Part shown: positions 43,773-52,562 of the stretch, in pieces
Position numbering within the stretch: position 1 is the stretch's first letter
How the letters are laid out: each line of letters opens with the position of its first letter
NCBI GenBank assembly: GCA_902168205.1
Contig: CABHOK010000003.1
Coordinates: forward strand, 434,001-498,000
DNA: 64,000 nucleotides
Direction of reading: 5' to 3'
Source of the DNA: an uncultured Chitinophaga sp.
GTDB taxonomy: Bacteria; Bacteroidota; Bacteroidia; Cytophagales; Cyclobacteriaceae
Translations under genes and position numbers: made by a program
Notes under the pieces: generated by a model
Database searches by the model: none
What the model saw: only the letters and a program-made list of their open reading frames with translations
What the model was told of the DNA's origin: nothing

Positions 43773-45455
43773 ATGCAAGTAAATCCTGTTTTTCCATATG
43801 CAGCCATCGCAGGTCAGTCTGAGTTTAAACTGGCTATAGAATTACTGATGGTGGATGCAAGCATAGGAGGTATACTGGTGCTGGGCGATAAAGGTACAGG
43901 GAAAACAACCACAGTGCGTTCACTCAGTCAGTTGATGCACGCGATCGATCCGGATTTTAATTTTGTAAATCTTCCTGTAGGTGCATCCGAAGACCGCGTG
44001 CTCGGTTCGGTTGACCTTGAGATACTCATCAACGAAAAACGACAGGTGTTGAGGAAAGGACTGCTGGCGCAGGCACACCGCGGTATACTATATATAGACG
44101 AAGTAAATTTACTGAACGACTATCTTACCGATATATTACTGGATGCAGCAGCATCGGGTGGCTATCACCTGGAACGCGAAGGACTATCGATGTGGCAGGA
44201 CAGCAGGTTCTGCCTGATCGGAACCATGAACCCGGAAGAAGGCGAACTTCGTCCGCAGTTGCTCGATCGCTTTGGCTTATGCGTAGAAGTTAAAACGCCA
44301 CAGGATATAGCCATCCGAAAAACAATAACACAACGCAGAATTGATTTTGATCTCAATGCACAAGCTATGCCAGGTAAGTGGGCAAACGAGCAGCAGGCAA
44401 TACAGCAACGCTTGCTTCATGCACGTAATCTGCTTAATAAGATTGAGCTTCCCGAAGCTGTGATCGGGTATGCATCGGGTATCAGCATGCAACATCACAC
44501 CGAAGGACTTCGCGCAGATATACTCCTGGTAAAAGCAGCCCGCGCCTATGCCGCCTTGTGTGGAGACATTACCGTAACGACTGCGCATGTCGATACCGTT
44601 GCGCCCTTCGTATTAAAGCATCGTTCGAAGAAAGCATCCTCAGGCAATACACCCGGCGGTAATAATTCAAATAGCAACAATGGCGGAGGAGCCGGTAAAT
44701 CCAATCATACTTCAGAGACAGAGAAAACATTTGATCCGATTTCTGCAAGTGATACATTAAGGTTTCTGAAAACGGAGCGTCAATCTGCGGGCATGGGAAA
44801 AGCTATAGCTTCCATTACTGCACAACGCAATACCAGTTCGAATAAAAGCGCTGATCGAAAAATAGATGTATTTAATACTGTAAAGAATTATACACTTACC
44901 GGTAATTTTTTAATCTCCTATATACCCGATCGTTCCAAAGGAAAACTGGAAGTGTATTTTCTGATTGATTCCTCGGGGTCGATGGCACAAGACGACCAGA
45001 TACGTTATGCAAAAGGTGTCGTTCAACAAACCCTGCAAAAGCACAGGGGCCAACAGATAACATTTGCTGGTATAGGTTTACGCAACGGGCAAGCTGAAAT
45101 TTTTCATCACACTACGACACATGCCGATCAGTTTGTAAATGCTTTGCAACAACTCAAGACAGGTGGTAAGACAAACCTTACGGCTGGTTTCGAGAAAGTA
45201 TATCAATTGTCACATCGTTCGGCACAATCCCGTCACGTGCAACATCATCTCTATGTTTTTACCGATGGTCGTATTAATGCTGCAATAGGACAGACTCATG
45301 ATCCTATGGCTGAAGCTGTCAGTTATTACAAGCGGTATCTGAAGTCATTGTCCTATACACAAGTGTTGAACACCGAGCACGGATTTGTAAAACTGGACAA
45401 CGCCCGTTTGCTGGCCGAGAAGCTTCAGGTTCGTTTCAGCGAGATTCATCGCTAA
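43773..45455 (+). CDS. ChlI-ChlD fusion (cobalt/magnesium chelatase ATPase plus VWA subunit)
   Basis: A 560-residue protein combining an AAA+ ATPase (BchI/ChlI-like; Walker A LGDKGTGKTTTVRSL, Walker B GILYIDEVNLLNDYLTD, sensor FCLIGTMNPEEG and RPQLLDRFGL) with a C-terminal von Willebrand A domain (VYFLIDSSGSMAQDDQ is the MIDAS Asp-x-Ser-x-Ser). A Ser/Asn/Gly-rich linker joins them (about 295-335). With CobN encoded at 52.6 kb it most likely forms the cobaltochelatase that inserts Co(II) into hydrogenobyrinate diamide, in place of CobS-CobT. The upstream open stretch back to 43566 is not part of the family. Confidence 0.93.
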   Translation: MQVNPVFPYAAIAGQSEFKLAIELLMVDASIGGILVLGDKGTGKTTTVRSLSQLMHAIDPDFNFVNLPVGASEDRVLGSVDLEILINEKRQVLRKGLLAQAHRGILYIDEVNLLNDYLTDILLDAAASGGYHLEREGLSMWQDSRFCLIGTMNPEEGELRPQLLDRFGLCVEVKTPQDIAIRKTITQRRIDFDLNAQAMPGKWANEQQAIQQRLLHARNLLNKIELPEAVIGYASGISMQHHTEGLRADILLVKAARAYAALCGDITVTTAHVDTVAPFVLKHRSKKASSGNTPGGNNSNSNNGGGAGKSNHTSETEKTFDPISASDTLRFLKTERQSAGMGKAIASITAQRNTSSNKSADRKIDVFNTVKNYTLTGNFLISYIPDRSKGKLEVYFLIDSSGSMAQDDQIRYAKGVVQQTLQKHRGQQITFAGIGLRNGQAEIFHHTTTHADQFVNALQQLKTGGKTNLTAGFEKVYQLSHRSAQSRHVQHHLYVFTDGRINAAIGQTHDPMAEAVSYYKRYLKSLSYTQVLNTEHGFVKLDNARLLAEKLQVRFSEIHR

Positions 45456-45536
45456 TGATCATACATAGTTATAGTAGTCTTATTTCCTTTTTTTAAAGGA
45501 TAAACATCGCTCATTATTATTTATCGGAATTTATTA

Positions 45537-45544
45537 TACATTTG
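45537..45544 (+). promoter_or_regulatory. -7 box of the cobalamin riboswitch transcript
   Basis: TACATTTG matches TAnnTTTG and lies about ten bases before the first paired element of the riboswitch, as expected if transcription begins near 45551. Confidence 0.5.
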
Positions 45545-45554
45545 TCGCAGTTAC

Positions 45555-45755
45555 GGTTGCAGTTATTGATACTGAATAACTGCATTAAAAGGGAATCCGG
45601 TGTAAGTCCGGAACAGTACCCGCTGCTGTAATCCTGCTGTTAAGTTTCTTAACGGCTGTGTTCAGGTAACAAGGCCACTGTCGCCAGGTTGATGTACAAG
45701 CATCATTCGGACGGGAAGGCACCTGAACCGGGAAAGTCAGAAGACCTGCCATAGC
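45555..45755 (+). ncRNA. Cobalamin (AdoCbl) riboswitch
   Basis: A B12-sensing leader RNA. Conserved segments are in the right order: AAAAGGGAATCCGGTG followed by TAAGTCCGG, then CAGTACCCGCTGCTGTAATC, AAGGCCACTG (the core B12-box helix partner) and GACGGGAAGGCACCTGAACC, ending GTCAGAAGACCTGCC. A GCAGTTATT...AATAACTGC stem opens it. It should switch off the downstream corrinoid-uptake and cobalamin genes when cobalamin is high. The expression platform is not separable by eye. Confidence 0.95.
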
Positions 45756-45797
45756 TATATAACAACTTAACGCTTTCGGGTAAAAAGCCACAGTAGC

Positions 45798-45974
45798 ATG
45801 GAAAAACTATATCAGCACATCATTCCTGTATGGGCAGTATGCCACCCTGTGGATATACTGTTACCGGTTACATCATCTGACGATTACAGTCACGTCTCGC
45901 ATCTGGCGTATAGCCATATCGTTACCCCTGTAACAGAACATATACCGGCTCGCTTCCTTTACCATTCGATATAA
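45798..45974 (+). CDS. 58-residue His-rich ORF between riboswitch and btuC-like gene
   Basis: ATG to TAA encodes MEKLYQHIIPVWAVCHPVDI, then LLPVTSSDDYSHVSHLAYSH and IVTPVTEHIPARFLYHSI. It has seven histidines and one cysteine, no signal peptide and no membrane helix. It starts 43 bases after the riboswitch and stops five bases before the permease ATG, which argues for coupled translation. It could be a small metal- or corrinoid-related protein or a leader ORF. It is not recognised. Low-similarity families cannot be excluded. Confidence 0.5.
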   Translation: MEKLYQHIIPVWAVCHPVDILLPVTSSDDYSHVSHLAYSHIVTPVTEHIPARFLYHSI

Positions 45975-45979
45975 TCGAT

Positions 45980-47071
45980 ATGGCAGAGCATACGCAAGGT
46001 ATAGCGCAGCAAGAACTGCGGCTACCCGCATTGGCTTCGCGGGTGGTGTGGATTGCCTGGATGGGACTGGCCGTACTGGTGTTATTGCTGCTCGATCTTG
46101 TACTGGGTTCGGTACATATACCACTGGCGGCAATAATAAAGATATTAACCGGGCAAGGTTCTGAAAATATAGCATGGCTCAAGATCATTCAGAATATACG
46201 TGTCCCCAAAGCGTTTACCGCTATATTGGCAGGAGCAGCACTTTCGGTAAGTGGTCTGCAAATGCAAACACTTTTCAGAAATCCACTCGCGGGTCCTTCG
46301 GTGTTGGGCATTACCTCCGGCGCAAGTTTAGGTGTAGCGATCCTGATGCTGGGCAGTGGCCATGTAACGACCAGCTTTGCTATACGACAGCTCGGTATAG
46401 GTGGAAGCTGGCTTATTGTTGTCGCATCATCAACGGGCTCTGCTGTGGTTATGCTGGCGGTAATCGGACTCTCATTGCGCATTCGTGATAATGTTATTCT
46501 GCTCATCATGGGGTTGATGCTTTCCAACCTCATCCTCGCGATAATCAGTGTGTGGCAATACTTCAGCGAGCCCGAGCAGATACAGGAATATCTCATGTGG
46601 ACCTTTGGAAGTTTAGGAGGTGTATCGCGTGAACAGTTAACCGTATTGTCGCTGACGATCGCGGTTGGTATAGCGCTGACCTTTGTATCATCAAAATTTT
46701 TGAACCTGTTGTTACTGGGCGAAGGTTATGCAGGCAGCATGGGTATAAATCTCCGGCAAGTAAAATTACTCATCATTATTTCTACAAGTCTGCTGGCCGG
46801 TGCCATTACCGGCTTCTGCGGTCCCATTGCATTTATAGGTATAGCCGTGCCGCATCTCTGTCGCGCGGGGCTAAATACGGCTGATCATCGCGTACTCATT
46901 CCATCCTGTTGTCTGCTCGGTGCAGCCGTGATGTTACTATGCGATATAGTAGCACAGCTGCCAGGACACCAGGGCGTGTTGCCGGTAAATGCCGTTACGG
47001 CCATGGTGGGATCGCCTGTGGTGATGTGGGTAATTCTAAAACGAAAGAATATAAAATCATCCTTCAGTTAA
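45980..47071 (+). CDS. btuC: BtuC/FecD-like ABC permease (vitamin B12/iron-siderophore family)
   Basis: A 363-residue permease of the FecCD family, about ten membrane helices. The start IAQQELRLPALASRVVWIAW is followed by LLLLDLVLGSVHIPLAAIIK, RVPKAFTAILAGAALSVSGL and QMQTLFRNPLAGPSVLGITS, and the C-terminal GPIAFIGIAVPHLCRAGLNT is the coupling-helix region. Behind a cobalamin riboswitch and before an ABC ATPase, with a BtuF-like gene downstream, it most likely imports cobalamin or cobinamide. It is 2 bases from the ATPase gene. Confidence 0.9.
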   Translation: MAEHTQGIAQQELRLPALASRVVWIAWMGLAVLVLLLLDLVLGSVHIPLAAIIKILTGQGSENIAWLKIIQNIRVPKAFTAILAGAALSVSGLQMQTLFRNPLAGPSVLGITSGASLGVAILMLGSGHVTTSFAIRQLGIGGSWLIVVASSTGSAVVMLAVIGLSLRIRDNVILLIMGLMLSNLILAIISVWQYFSEPEQIQEYLMWTFGSLGGVSREQLTVLSLTIAVGIALTFVSSKFLNLLLLGEGYAGSMGINLRQVKLLIIISTSLLAGAITGFCGPIAFIGIAVPHLCRAGLNTADHRVLIPSCCLLGAAVMLLCDIVAQLPGHQGVLPVNAVTAMVGSPVVMWVILKRKNIKSSFS

Positions 47072-47072
47072 G

Positions 47073-48173
47073 ATGCGCACAACAACTTATTCATCCAACG
47101 CAGTAGTTACACCGAAGGTACAAATCGGTAGCGAACGTGTTTTGCATACCGAGAAACTTACCATTGGCTACAAGAATAAAAATATAGTACGTACAGTAGG
47201 CCATGCGTTGGACCTGACGTTGCGCCCGGGACAATTTGTTTGTCTCCTGGGACCGAACGGTGCTGGTAAAAGTACGCTGATAAAAACGCTGGCCGGTATA
47301 CAGCTTCCGCTGGAAGGAAAAGTTTTTATAGCGCAGGAGGATATATATACCATTCCCAAGAATGCACTCGCCCGAAAACTTAGCCTCGTGCTCACCGATG
47401 TTGTACAGACTGGTAATCTGGATGTATATACAGTGCTGACATTAGGTCGCTACCCGTATGCAAACTGGTTTGGTACACTTTGCGAAGCGGATACAAAAAT
47501 TATTATCGAAGCAGCACGTGCTACAGGCATAGAGAAATACCTGGACAAGCAGCTTGATCAACTCAGCGATGGTGAACGGCAAAAAGTAATGATCACACGG
47601 GCACTCGTGCAGGATACACCGCTTATCATTCTCGATGAGCCTACAGCACATCTTGACCTGCCGAGCAGGGTAGAAGTAATGCGGCTCTTGCGAATCATGG
47701 CACGCCAGACAAATAAAGCAATTATACTCTCCACCCATGAACTTGATCTGGCACTGCAGGCTGCTGATACTATATGGTTAATGATGCCGAATCAATCGCT
47801 GATAAGCGGTGCTCCCGAAGATTTGATCATTAACGGAACTTTTGAGAAGGCCTTCAGTAAAACTGGTTTTGATTTTTGTCGTGATACCGGAACGTTTCGC
47901 GTGAACAGCCCGGTGGAAGACAAGATTATTCAATTGACCGGTGAAGGCTATACATACTTCTGGACAAAGCGCGCATTGGAACGCGAAGGTTATCGTATTA
48001 CGGATGAGGCCGAAGATATGGTGTCGGTGCAACAAAGTATACATATCTGTCAGTGGACATTAAACCGATCCGGTGTGGTTCATCATTTTAATGCTGTTGA
48101 AATGCTGCTGACATTTCTGCGTACTGAAATTTCTGCAGTCATCAATAATTCTGTGCAAAGTATAATCAGTTAG
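47073..48173 (+). CDS. btuD: BtuD-like ABC ATPase with C-terminal extension
   Basis: A 366-residue ATPase for the BtuC-like permease. Walker A GPNGAGKSTLIKTLAG, Q-loop region KLSLVLTDVVQTGN, signature LSDGERQKVMITRALVQD, Walker B PLIILDEPTAHLD and H loop STHELDLAL occupy the first 240 residues. About 110 further residues (FDFCRDTGTFRVNSPVEDKI and YFWTKRALEREGYRITDEAED, then a helical end) are absent from E. coli BtuD. The extension may be regulatory; function unknown. The start is set by the 1-base gap after the permease. Confidence 0.9.
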   Translation: MRTTTYSSNAVVTPKVQIGSERVLHTEKLTIGYKNKNIVRTVGHALDLTLRPGQFVCLLGPNGAGKSTLIKTLAGIQLPLEGKVFIAQEDIYTIPKNALARKLSLVLTDVVQTGNLDVYTVLTLGRYPYANWFGTLCEADTKIIIEAARATGIEKYLDKQLDQLSDGERQKVMITRALVQDTPLIILDEPTAHLDLPSRVEVMRLLRIMARQTNKAIILSTHELDLALQAADTIWLMMPNQSLISGAPEDLIINGTFEKAFSKTGFDFCRDTGTFRVNSPVEDKIIQLTGEGYTYFWTKRALEREGYRITDEAEDMVSVQQSIHICQWTLNRSGVVHHFNAVEMLLTFLRTEISAVINNSVQSIIS

Positions 48174-48184
48174 TGTAGCGCAAT

Positions 48185-48961
48185 ATGGGTAAAGATCTGA
48201 CAAAAGTTACCAACACGGTTTTTATATGCAACGGAGGTACCTGCAAGAAAAGTGGTGCTGAAGAGAATACACGTGAACTGCGTTGTGCGATAAAAATGGC
48301 GGGACTTCACGAGATAACACATACCATTAAGACCCTTTGCCAGGGGCAATGTGAAAATGCACCGGTGTTGTTTCTGAATCCGGAAGGTATATGGTATAAG
48401 CGAATGACGGCCGAAACCATTGACGAATTTGTAAAGCAAAAATTAGCGAGTAGTGCCGGGTTCGATGACCATACACTTTTTAAAGATGGCTGGAATACGA
48501 TGTTCCCGGTAAAGACCATTGATCCGAAAACACATGATGATCTTTCGCATCACGATGACGATCACATTGGCTATGTTTATGGGGCCCTGATCTATCCGTG
48601 GGAGCACAATGTATACCCGCTGCTGAAAGAAATATTTCAGATATACCGGCAAAGCGTTGTAATATATCATCTCAATAAGAGTCTTAATTCATCTGATTTT
48701 CAGGTTGACTATAAAGATGGCAAGGCGCTGATCAATGGAAATATAGCAGGTGAGAATCTTGAAGTAGTCATGTCAGCTACACGGGAGTCTGAATATTTTC
48801 TGTATAAAGTAAGCAAGATCAAGCTATACCGGACGCCCGATGGGCTTCAGGGAATCTATGTTGTCAATGCCAGGCAGGGAATCTTCCTGCGGGTTGAATG
48901 GAGAACCGATAATAATTTCTGGAATCACCTGGTGGACAACTATGTCATGATCAGTGGATGA
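48185..48961 (+). CDS. 2Fe-2S thioredoxin-fold protein with unknown C-terminal domain
   Basis: A 258-residue protein. Residues 10-90 are a thioredoxin-like [2Fe-2S] ferredoxin domain with the cysteines in VFICNGGTCKKSGAEEN and TLCQGQCENAPVLFLNPEG (C-x4-C ... C-x3-C). Residues 95-258 are unrecognised: an acidic His patch (DDLSHHDDDHIG), then strand-rich sequence. Within the cobalamin operon, a redox protein could supply electrons for Co(II) to Co(I) reduction before adenosylation; this is inference. It lies 11 bases after the ABC ATPase gene. Confidence 0.85.
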   Translation: MGKDLTKVTNTVFICNGGTCKKSGAEENTRELRCAIKMAGLHEITHTIKTLCQGQCENAPVLFLNPEGIWYKRMTAETIDEFVKQKLASSAGFDDHTLFKDGWNTMFPVKTIDPKTHDDLSHHDDDHIGYVYGALIYPWEHNVYPLLKEIFQIYRQSVVIYHLNKSLNSSDFQVDYKDGKALINGNIAGENLEVVMSATRESEYFLYKVSKIKLYRTPDGLQGIYVVNARQGIFLRVEWRTDNNFWNHLVDNYVMISG

Positions 48962-49002
48962 TCATACAGGTATAAAATAAAACTGAATACATTAAATTAT
49001 AT

Positions 49003-51456
49003 ATGCGATTACTCTACCAATTTTTAAGTCTTTCATTTTTACTGACCATCGGATTCTCCCACGAAATATTTTCTCAAACCACGATAACTGTGCAGGGAAC
49101 CGTGCATGATGAAACAGAACAGCCTATACCTGCGGTAAATATTGTGCCGCATGGTACAACCATGGGAACAACTACGGATGCATCCGGTAAATATATACTT
49201 GAAGCACCTCTGAATGCCGTGCTGATATTTTCGCATCAGGGCTATAAATCACAGGAGATAGCGGTTGGTCAGTCTGGTGAACTGAATATCGTTATGGCTG
49301 TTGGTGTCTCTCATTTAAGCGAAGTGGTTGTTACAGCCACACGATCGGAGCGAGCGGTGGAAAGTATTCCGCAAAATGTAAATGTCATCGGGCGGGAAGA
49401 GATTGACAGGACTGCCGCTACTGATCTTACTGATCTTGTGAAGAAGACAGCCGGAGTTGATGTTATTCAATATCCCGGGTTGCTGTCAGGTATAGGTATA
49501 CGTGGTTTTCGGCCGCAGTTCTCAGGCATCAATCAACGTACCTTGGTGTTGATTGATGGCCGCCCGGCAGGAACAACAAACCTTGCTACCATTGATATGA
49601 ATAATGTTGAGCGTGTCGAGGTACAGAAAGGTCCGGCTTCAGCGCTCTATGGATCGCAGGCCATGGGCGGGGTGGTGAACATCATTACTAAAAAGACAAA
49701 CGGTGGAGTGAAAGGTCGTGCCTTTGCTGGTATAGGAAGTTTCGGTATTACACAGGGCGGTTTTTCATTGGGAGGTGATATTACCAGAAGGCTAGACTTT
49801 GATGCAAGCTTCAATAGCTATAGTCAGTCGAAAGATTTTAAGATTGGTAAGAATAATATATTCCGGGATGCTTTTGGTTGGGATAAGGCTGATCGCATCC
49901 TGTGGACCGAGAAAGGCAAAGAAGATATTTCTGTCGATGATGTACGCGGTGATGGTGATACACGCGCCAATACAAACTATAGTAACTATACAGCGTCTGC
50001 GCGTTTGGGATACACTATAAATTCAAATTGGCGGATTGATGCGAAAGGTGATCGTTTCTATGCGAAAGGTGTGAATACTCCGGGCGACATTGAGGACGGT
50101 AACCTGAGTCCCGGGTTAAAAGATATGGATCGGTATAGCAGTGATGTTATTGCAAAAGGAAAGATCACGTCTGCTACGGAAGTAACAGGTAAATTTTTCA
50201 CAGCGCGCGAACAAGTTACTAACTATACTGTATCTGTAAACGACACCACTACGGTTCGTTCACAATATGTAAATGCAAACAACCACCTTGCCTGGCTGGG
50301 CGGACAAGCGATGGTGCGGCAGCAGATCGGTAATCATTTTGTAACTGCGGGTGTTGACTATACGCGGATTGAACAGGACAATCTCTCTTATACTGATCGC
50401 GGTGTAGCACGAAACGTTTCAGTGCGAAGTCCTAATTTCGATCAGGCTAACACAGGTATATACCTGCAAACGGAATTGAGTTTCCTGGACGATCGACTGA
50501 ATGCAACGGCTGGCGTACGCTACGAAAATATCAAGTACGATATTACCGGCACAAAACAGTTCCCGTCACGTTCCAGAACAAGTGATGTGGTCAATCCAAG
50601 TGTTGGAATAAACTATAGTATTCTTTCTGATCTTTATTTGCACACCACATTCGGCACCGGCTTTACAACGGTAGGGGTATTCGAAATTGCCGGCTATACA
50701 GAAACGAAAGTTGACAAGGTTAAGAACGATGGCGTTGATACTGTAGATGTATGGATTGGTAATGCGAATCTTAAAAATCAACAGAGTGCTACGATTGATG
50801 CCGGTATACGCTATGCTAACAATACATCTGGTATTTCTGCAGATGTTACGTGGTTCCGCACCCGGTTCGAAAATAATGTAGTTTCCAGTATAACGCAATA
50901 CCCGATGGAACGTGCAGAGTCCGGGGCTGCGATCAGAAACCGGAACAGCTATGCGAATTCAAAAGGCACGACACTGAGCGGTATCGAGTTTGATCTTTCG
51001 TATGACCTGGGTATTGGATTAGGCAAGTCTTATTCGCTCCGTGTATTTGCCGGAGGAGTATATATACTCAAAGCTGAAGAGATTCGGGAGATATACCTGC
51101 AGCCAGCTCCGCTTATGCTCGCGATGCACAACGTGGCAAACTTCACAGCAAATTATGGAGTTGGTTTTGATAACCTGAAATGGTTCTCAGTACAACTCTC
51201 CGGCAGGTATGTAGGTAGAAGATACGATACCGACTGGTCGTACTACCTCAGTGCAGATAATGCGTATGGTGCCGGTAACTATGCTGATATACGCTATCCG
51301 TCTTTCATGGTGCTCGATTGGACAGCGACTTTCAAACGGAAAAATCATGCAATTGTATTGACCCTCGCCAACGTAACGGATGAAAACTATTACGAGAAAC
51401 GCGGCTATAACATGATGGGACGAAACTATATGCTGAAATATATACTCAACTTCTGA
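49003..51456 (+). CDS. TonB-dependent outer-membrane receptor (BtuB-like)
   Basis: An 817-residue receptor. Signal peptide LSLSFLLTIGFSHEIFSQ; a carboxypeptidase-regulatory-like domain (VQGTVHDETEQPIPAVNIVP, ATDASGKYILEA); the plug (VTATRSERAVESIPQNVNVI, LIDGRPAGTTNLATIDMNNV, VQKGPASALYGSQAMGGVVN) and a 22-strand barrel ending YMLKYILNF, with the terminal Phe expected for Bam insertion. Position in a riboswitch-led operon with BtuCD implies uptake of cobalamin, cobinamide or another corrinoid. Confidence 0.93.
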   Translation: MRLLYQFLSLSFLLTIGFSHEIFSQTTITVQGTVHDETEQPIPAVNIVPHGTTMGTTTDASGKYILEAPLNAVLIFSHQGYKSQEIAVGQSGELNIVMAVGVSHLSEVVVTATRSERAVESIPQNVNVIGREEIDRTAATDLTDLVKKTAGVDVIQYPGLLSGIGIRGFRPQFSGINQRTLVLIDGRPAGTTNLATIDMNNVERVEVQKGPASALYGSQAMGGVVNIITKKTNGGVKGRAFAGIGSFGITQGGFSLGGDITRRLDFDASFNSYSQSKDFKIGKNNIFRDAFGWDKADRILWTEKGKEDISVDDVRGDGDTRANTNYSNYTASARLGYTINSNWRIDAKGDRFYAKGVNTPGDIEDGNLSPGLKDMDRYSSDVIAKGKITSATEVTGKFFTAREQVTNYTVSVNDTTTVRSQYVNANNHLAWLGGQAMVRQQIGNHFVTAGVDYTRIEQDNLSYTDRGVARNVSVRSPNFDQANTGIYLQTELSFLDDRLNATAGVRYENIKYDITGTKQFPSRSRTSDVVNPSVGINYSILSDLYLHTTFGTGFTTVGVFEIAGYTETKVDKVKNDGVDTVDVWIGNANLKNQQSATIDAGIRYANNTSGISADVTWFRTRFENNVVSSITQYPMERAESGAAIRNRNSYANSKGTTLSGIEFDLSYDLGIGLGKSYSLRVFAGGVYILKAEEIREIYLQPAPLMLAMHNVANFTANYGVGFDNLKWFSVQLSGRYVGRRYDTDWSYYLSADNAYGAGNYADIRYPSFMVLDWTATFKRKNHAIVLTLANVTDENYYEKRGYNMMGRNYMLKYILNF

Positions 51457-51471
51457 TAACCACATGACACT

Positions 51472-52536
51472 ATGAATAAGAAATTACCGATAACCATTAT
51501 TACCGGTTTTCTGGGAGCCGGGAAAACTACGCTGTTGCATCACATTCTTAAAAATCCCGGGGGAAAACGAATCGCTGTGATCGTAAATGAATTTGGCGAA
51601 GTGGGAGTGGATGGAGAATTACTGAAGTCAGCAGACTGCGGCTGCGAAGAAGAAGATATCGTTGAACTTAACAACGGCTGCTTGTGCTGCACGGTACAGG
51701 AAGAATTTTTACCCGTGATGCTGCAGTTGATGGAGCGCAAACACGAGCTCGATCATATTGTAATTGAGACATCCGGATTAGCATTGCCTAAACCACTGAT
51801 TCGTGCTGTGAACTGGCCTGATCTGAAACCGCATGTTACCGTAGATGCAGTAATTACAGTAGTGGATGCCGTAGGACAGGCAACCGGGGAAATATGCGAT
51901 CGCGACAAAGTACAGGCACAACGCGAAGCTGATGATTCACTCGATCACGAGACTCCAATCGAAGAGTTATTTGAAGACCAGCTCAATTGCGCAGACCTGG
52001 TAATTATATCCAAACGCGATTTGGTAGATGATACTACATATACCGAGATACAGCAGGTAATTCGGAAGGAACTGCGAAACGAGAATATAAAGATAATCGC
52101 TGCCCGGAGAGGCGTAGTGGATACAACGGTACTGCTAGGCGTAAACGCAGCTGCAGAAGACGACCTGGACGCACGTTACTCACATCACGAAGCCGAGCAT
52201 GAAGCTGGTATAGATCACGAGCATGACGATGGATTTACATCGGTAATAACAAAAGTAACTGTGCCGCATACTCCGGAACAATTGGAAAAGGCATTGTTGC
52301 AGCTTATTAAGAAATTCGAAATATACCGTATCAAAGGTTTTATCAACGTGCCAGGTAAACCGATGCGTATGGTTATACAAGGTGTAGGCGATCGATTTGA
52401 AAAACATTTTGACAGAGCATGGAAAGCGAACGAAGCGCGTGCTACACGCCTGGTGATTATTGGGCATGAGCTGGAAGAAACGCGTATAGCAGAGATACTT
52501 CAGAACCTGGTAGGACAAGCAGTGTCAGCACTGTAA
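51472..52536 (+). CDS. cobW: CobW-family GTPase
   Basis: A 354-residue G3E GTPase acting as a metallochaperone. Walker A GFLGAGKTTLLHHIL, the metal-binding CxCC in NNGCLCCTVQEEFLPVM, and a guanine-specificity segment (VIISKRDLVDDTTY). A His/Asp/Glu-rich insert (HHEAEHEAGIDHEHDD, about 228-245) is a further metal-binding stretch. The C-terminal CobW_C domain contains FEIYRIKGFINVPGKP. In the aerobic pathway it is proposed to deliver cobalt to CobN, whose gene follows 26 bases later. Confidence 0.93.
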   Translation: MNKKLPITIITGFLGAGKTTLLHHILKNPGGKRIAVIVNEFGEVGVDGELLKSADCGCEEEDIVELNNGCLCCTVQEEFLPVMLQLMERKHELDHIVIETSGLALPKPLIRAVNWPDLKPHVTVDAVITVVDAVGQATGEICDRDKVQAQREADDSLDHETPIEELFEDQLNCADLVIISKRDLVDDTTYTEIQQVIRKELRNENIKIIAARRGVVDTTVLLGVNAAAEDDLDARYSHHEAEHEAGIDHEHDDGFTSVITKVTVPHTPEQLEKALLQLIKKFEIYRIKGFINVPGKPMRMVIQGVGDRFEKHFDRAWKANEARATRLVIIGHELEETRIAEILQNLVGQAVSAL

Positions 52537-52562
52537 ACAAAATATAGGTATACCGTAAAAGA

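Noticed and set aside
44640-44700. Asn/Ser/Gly-rich stretch in the ChlI-ChlD gene as a mobile or repeat insertion
   Set aside because: It is a linker between AAA+ and VWA domains, as usual in such fusions.
45873-46188. Minus-strand reading frames over the btuC-like start
   Set aside because: They oppose a clear riboswitch-led operon, and their composition (Pro/Ser/Arg-rich) is shadow-like.
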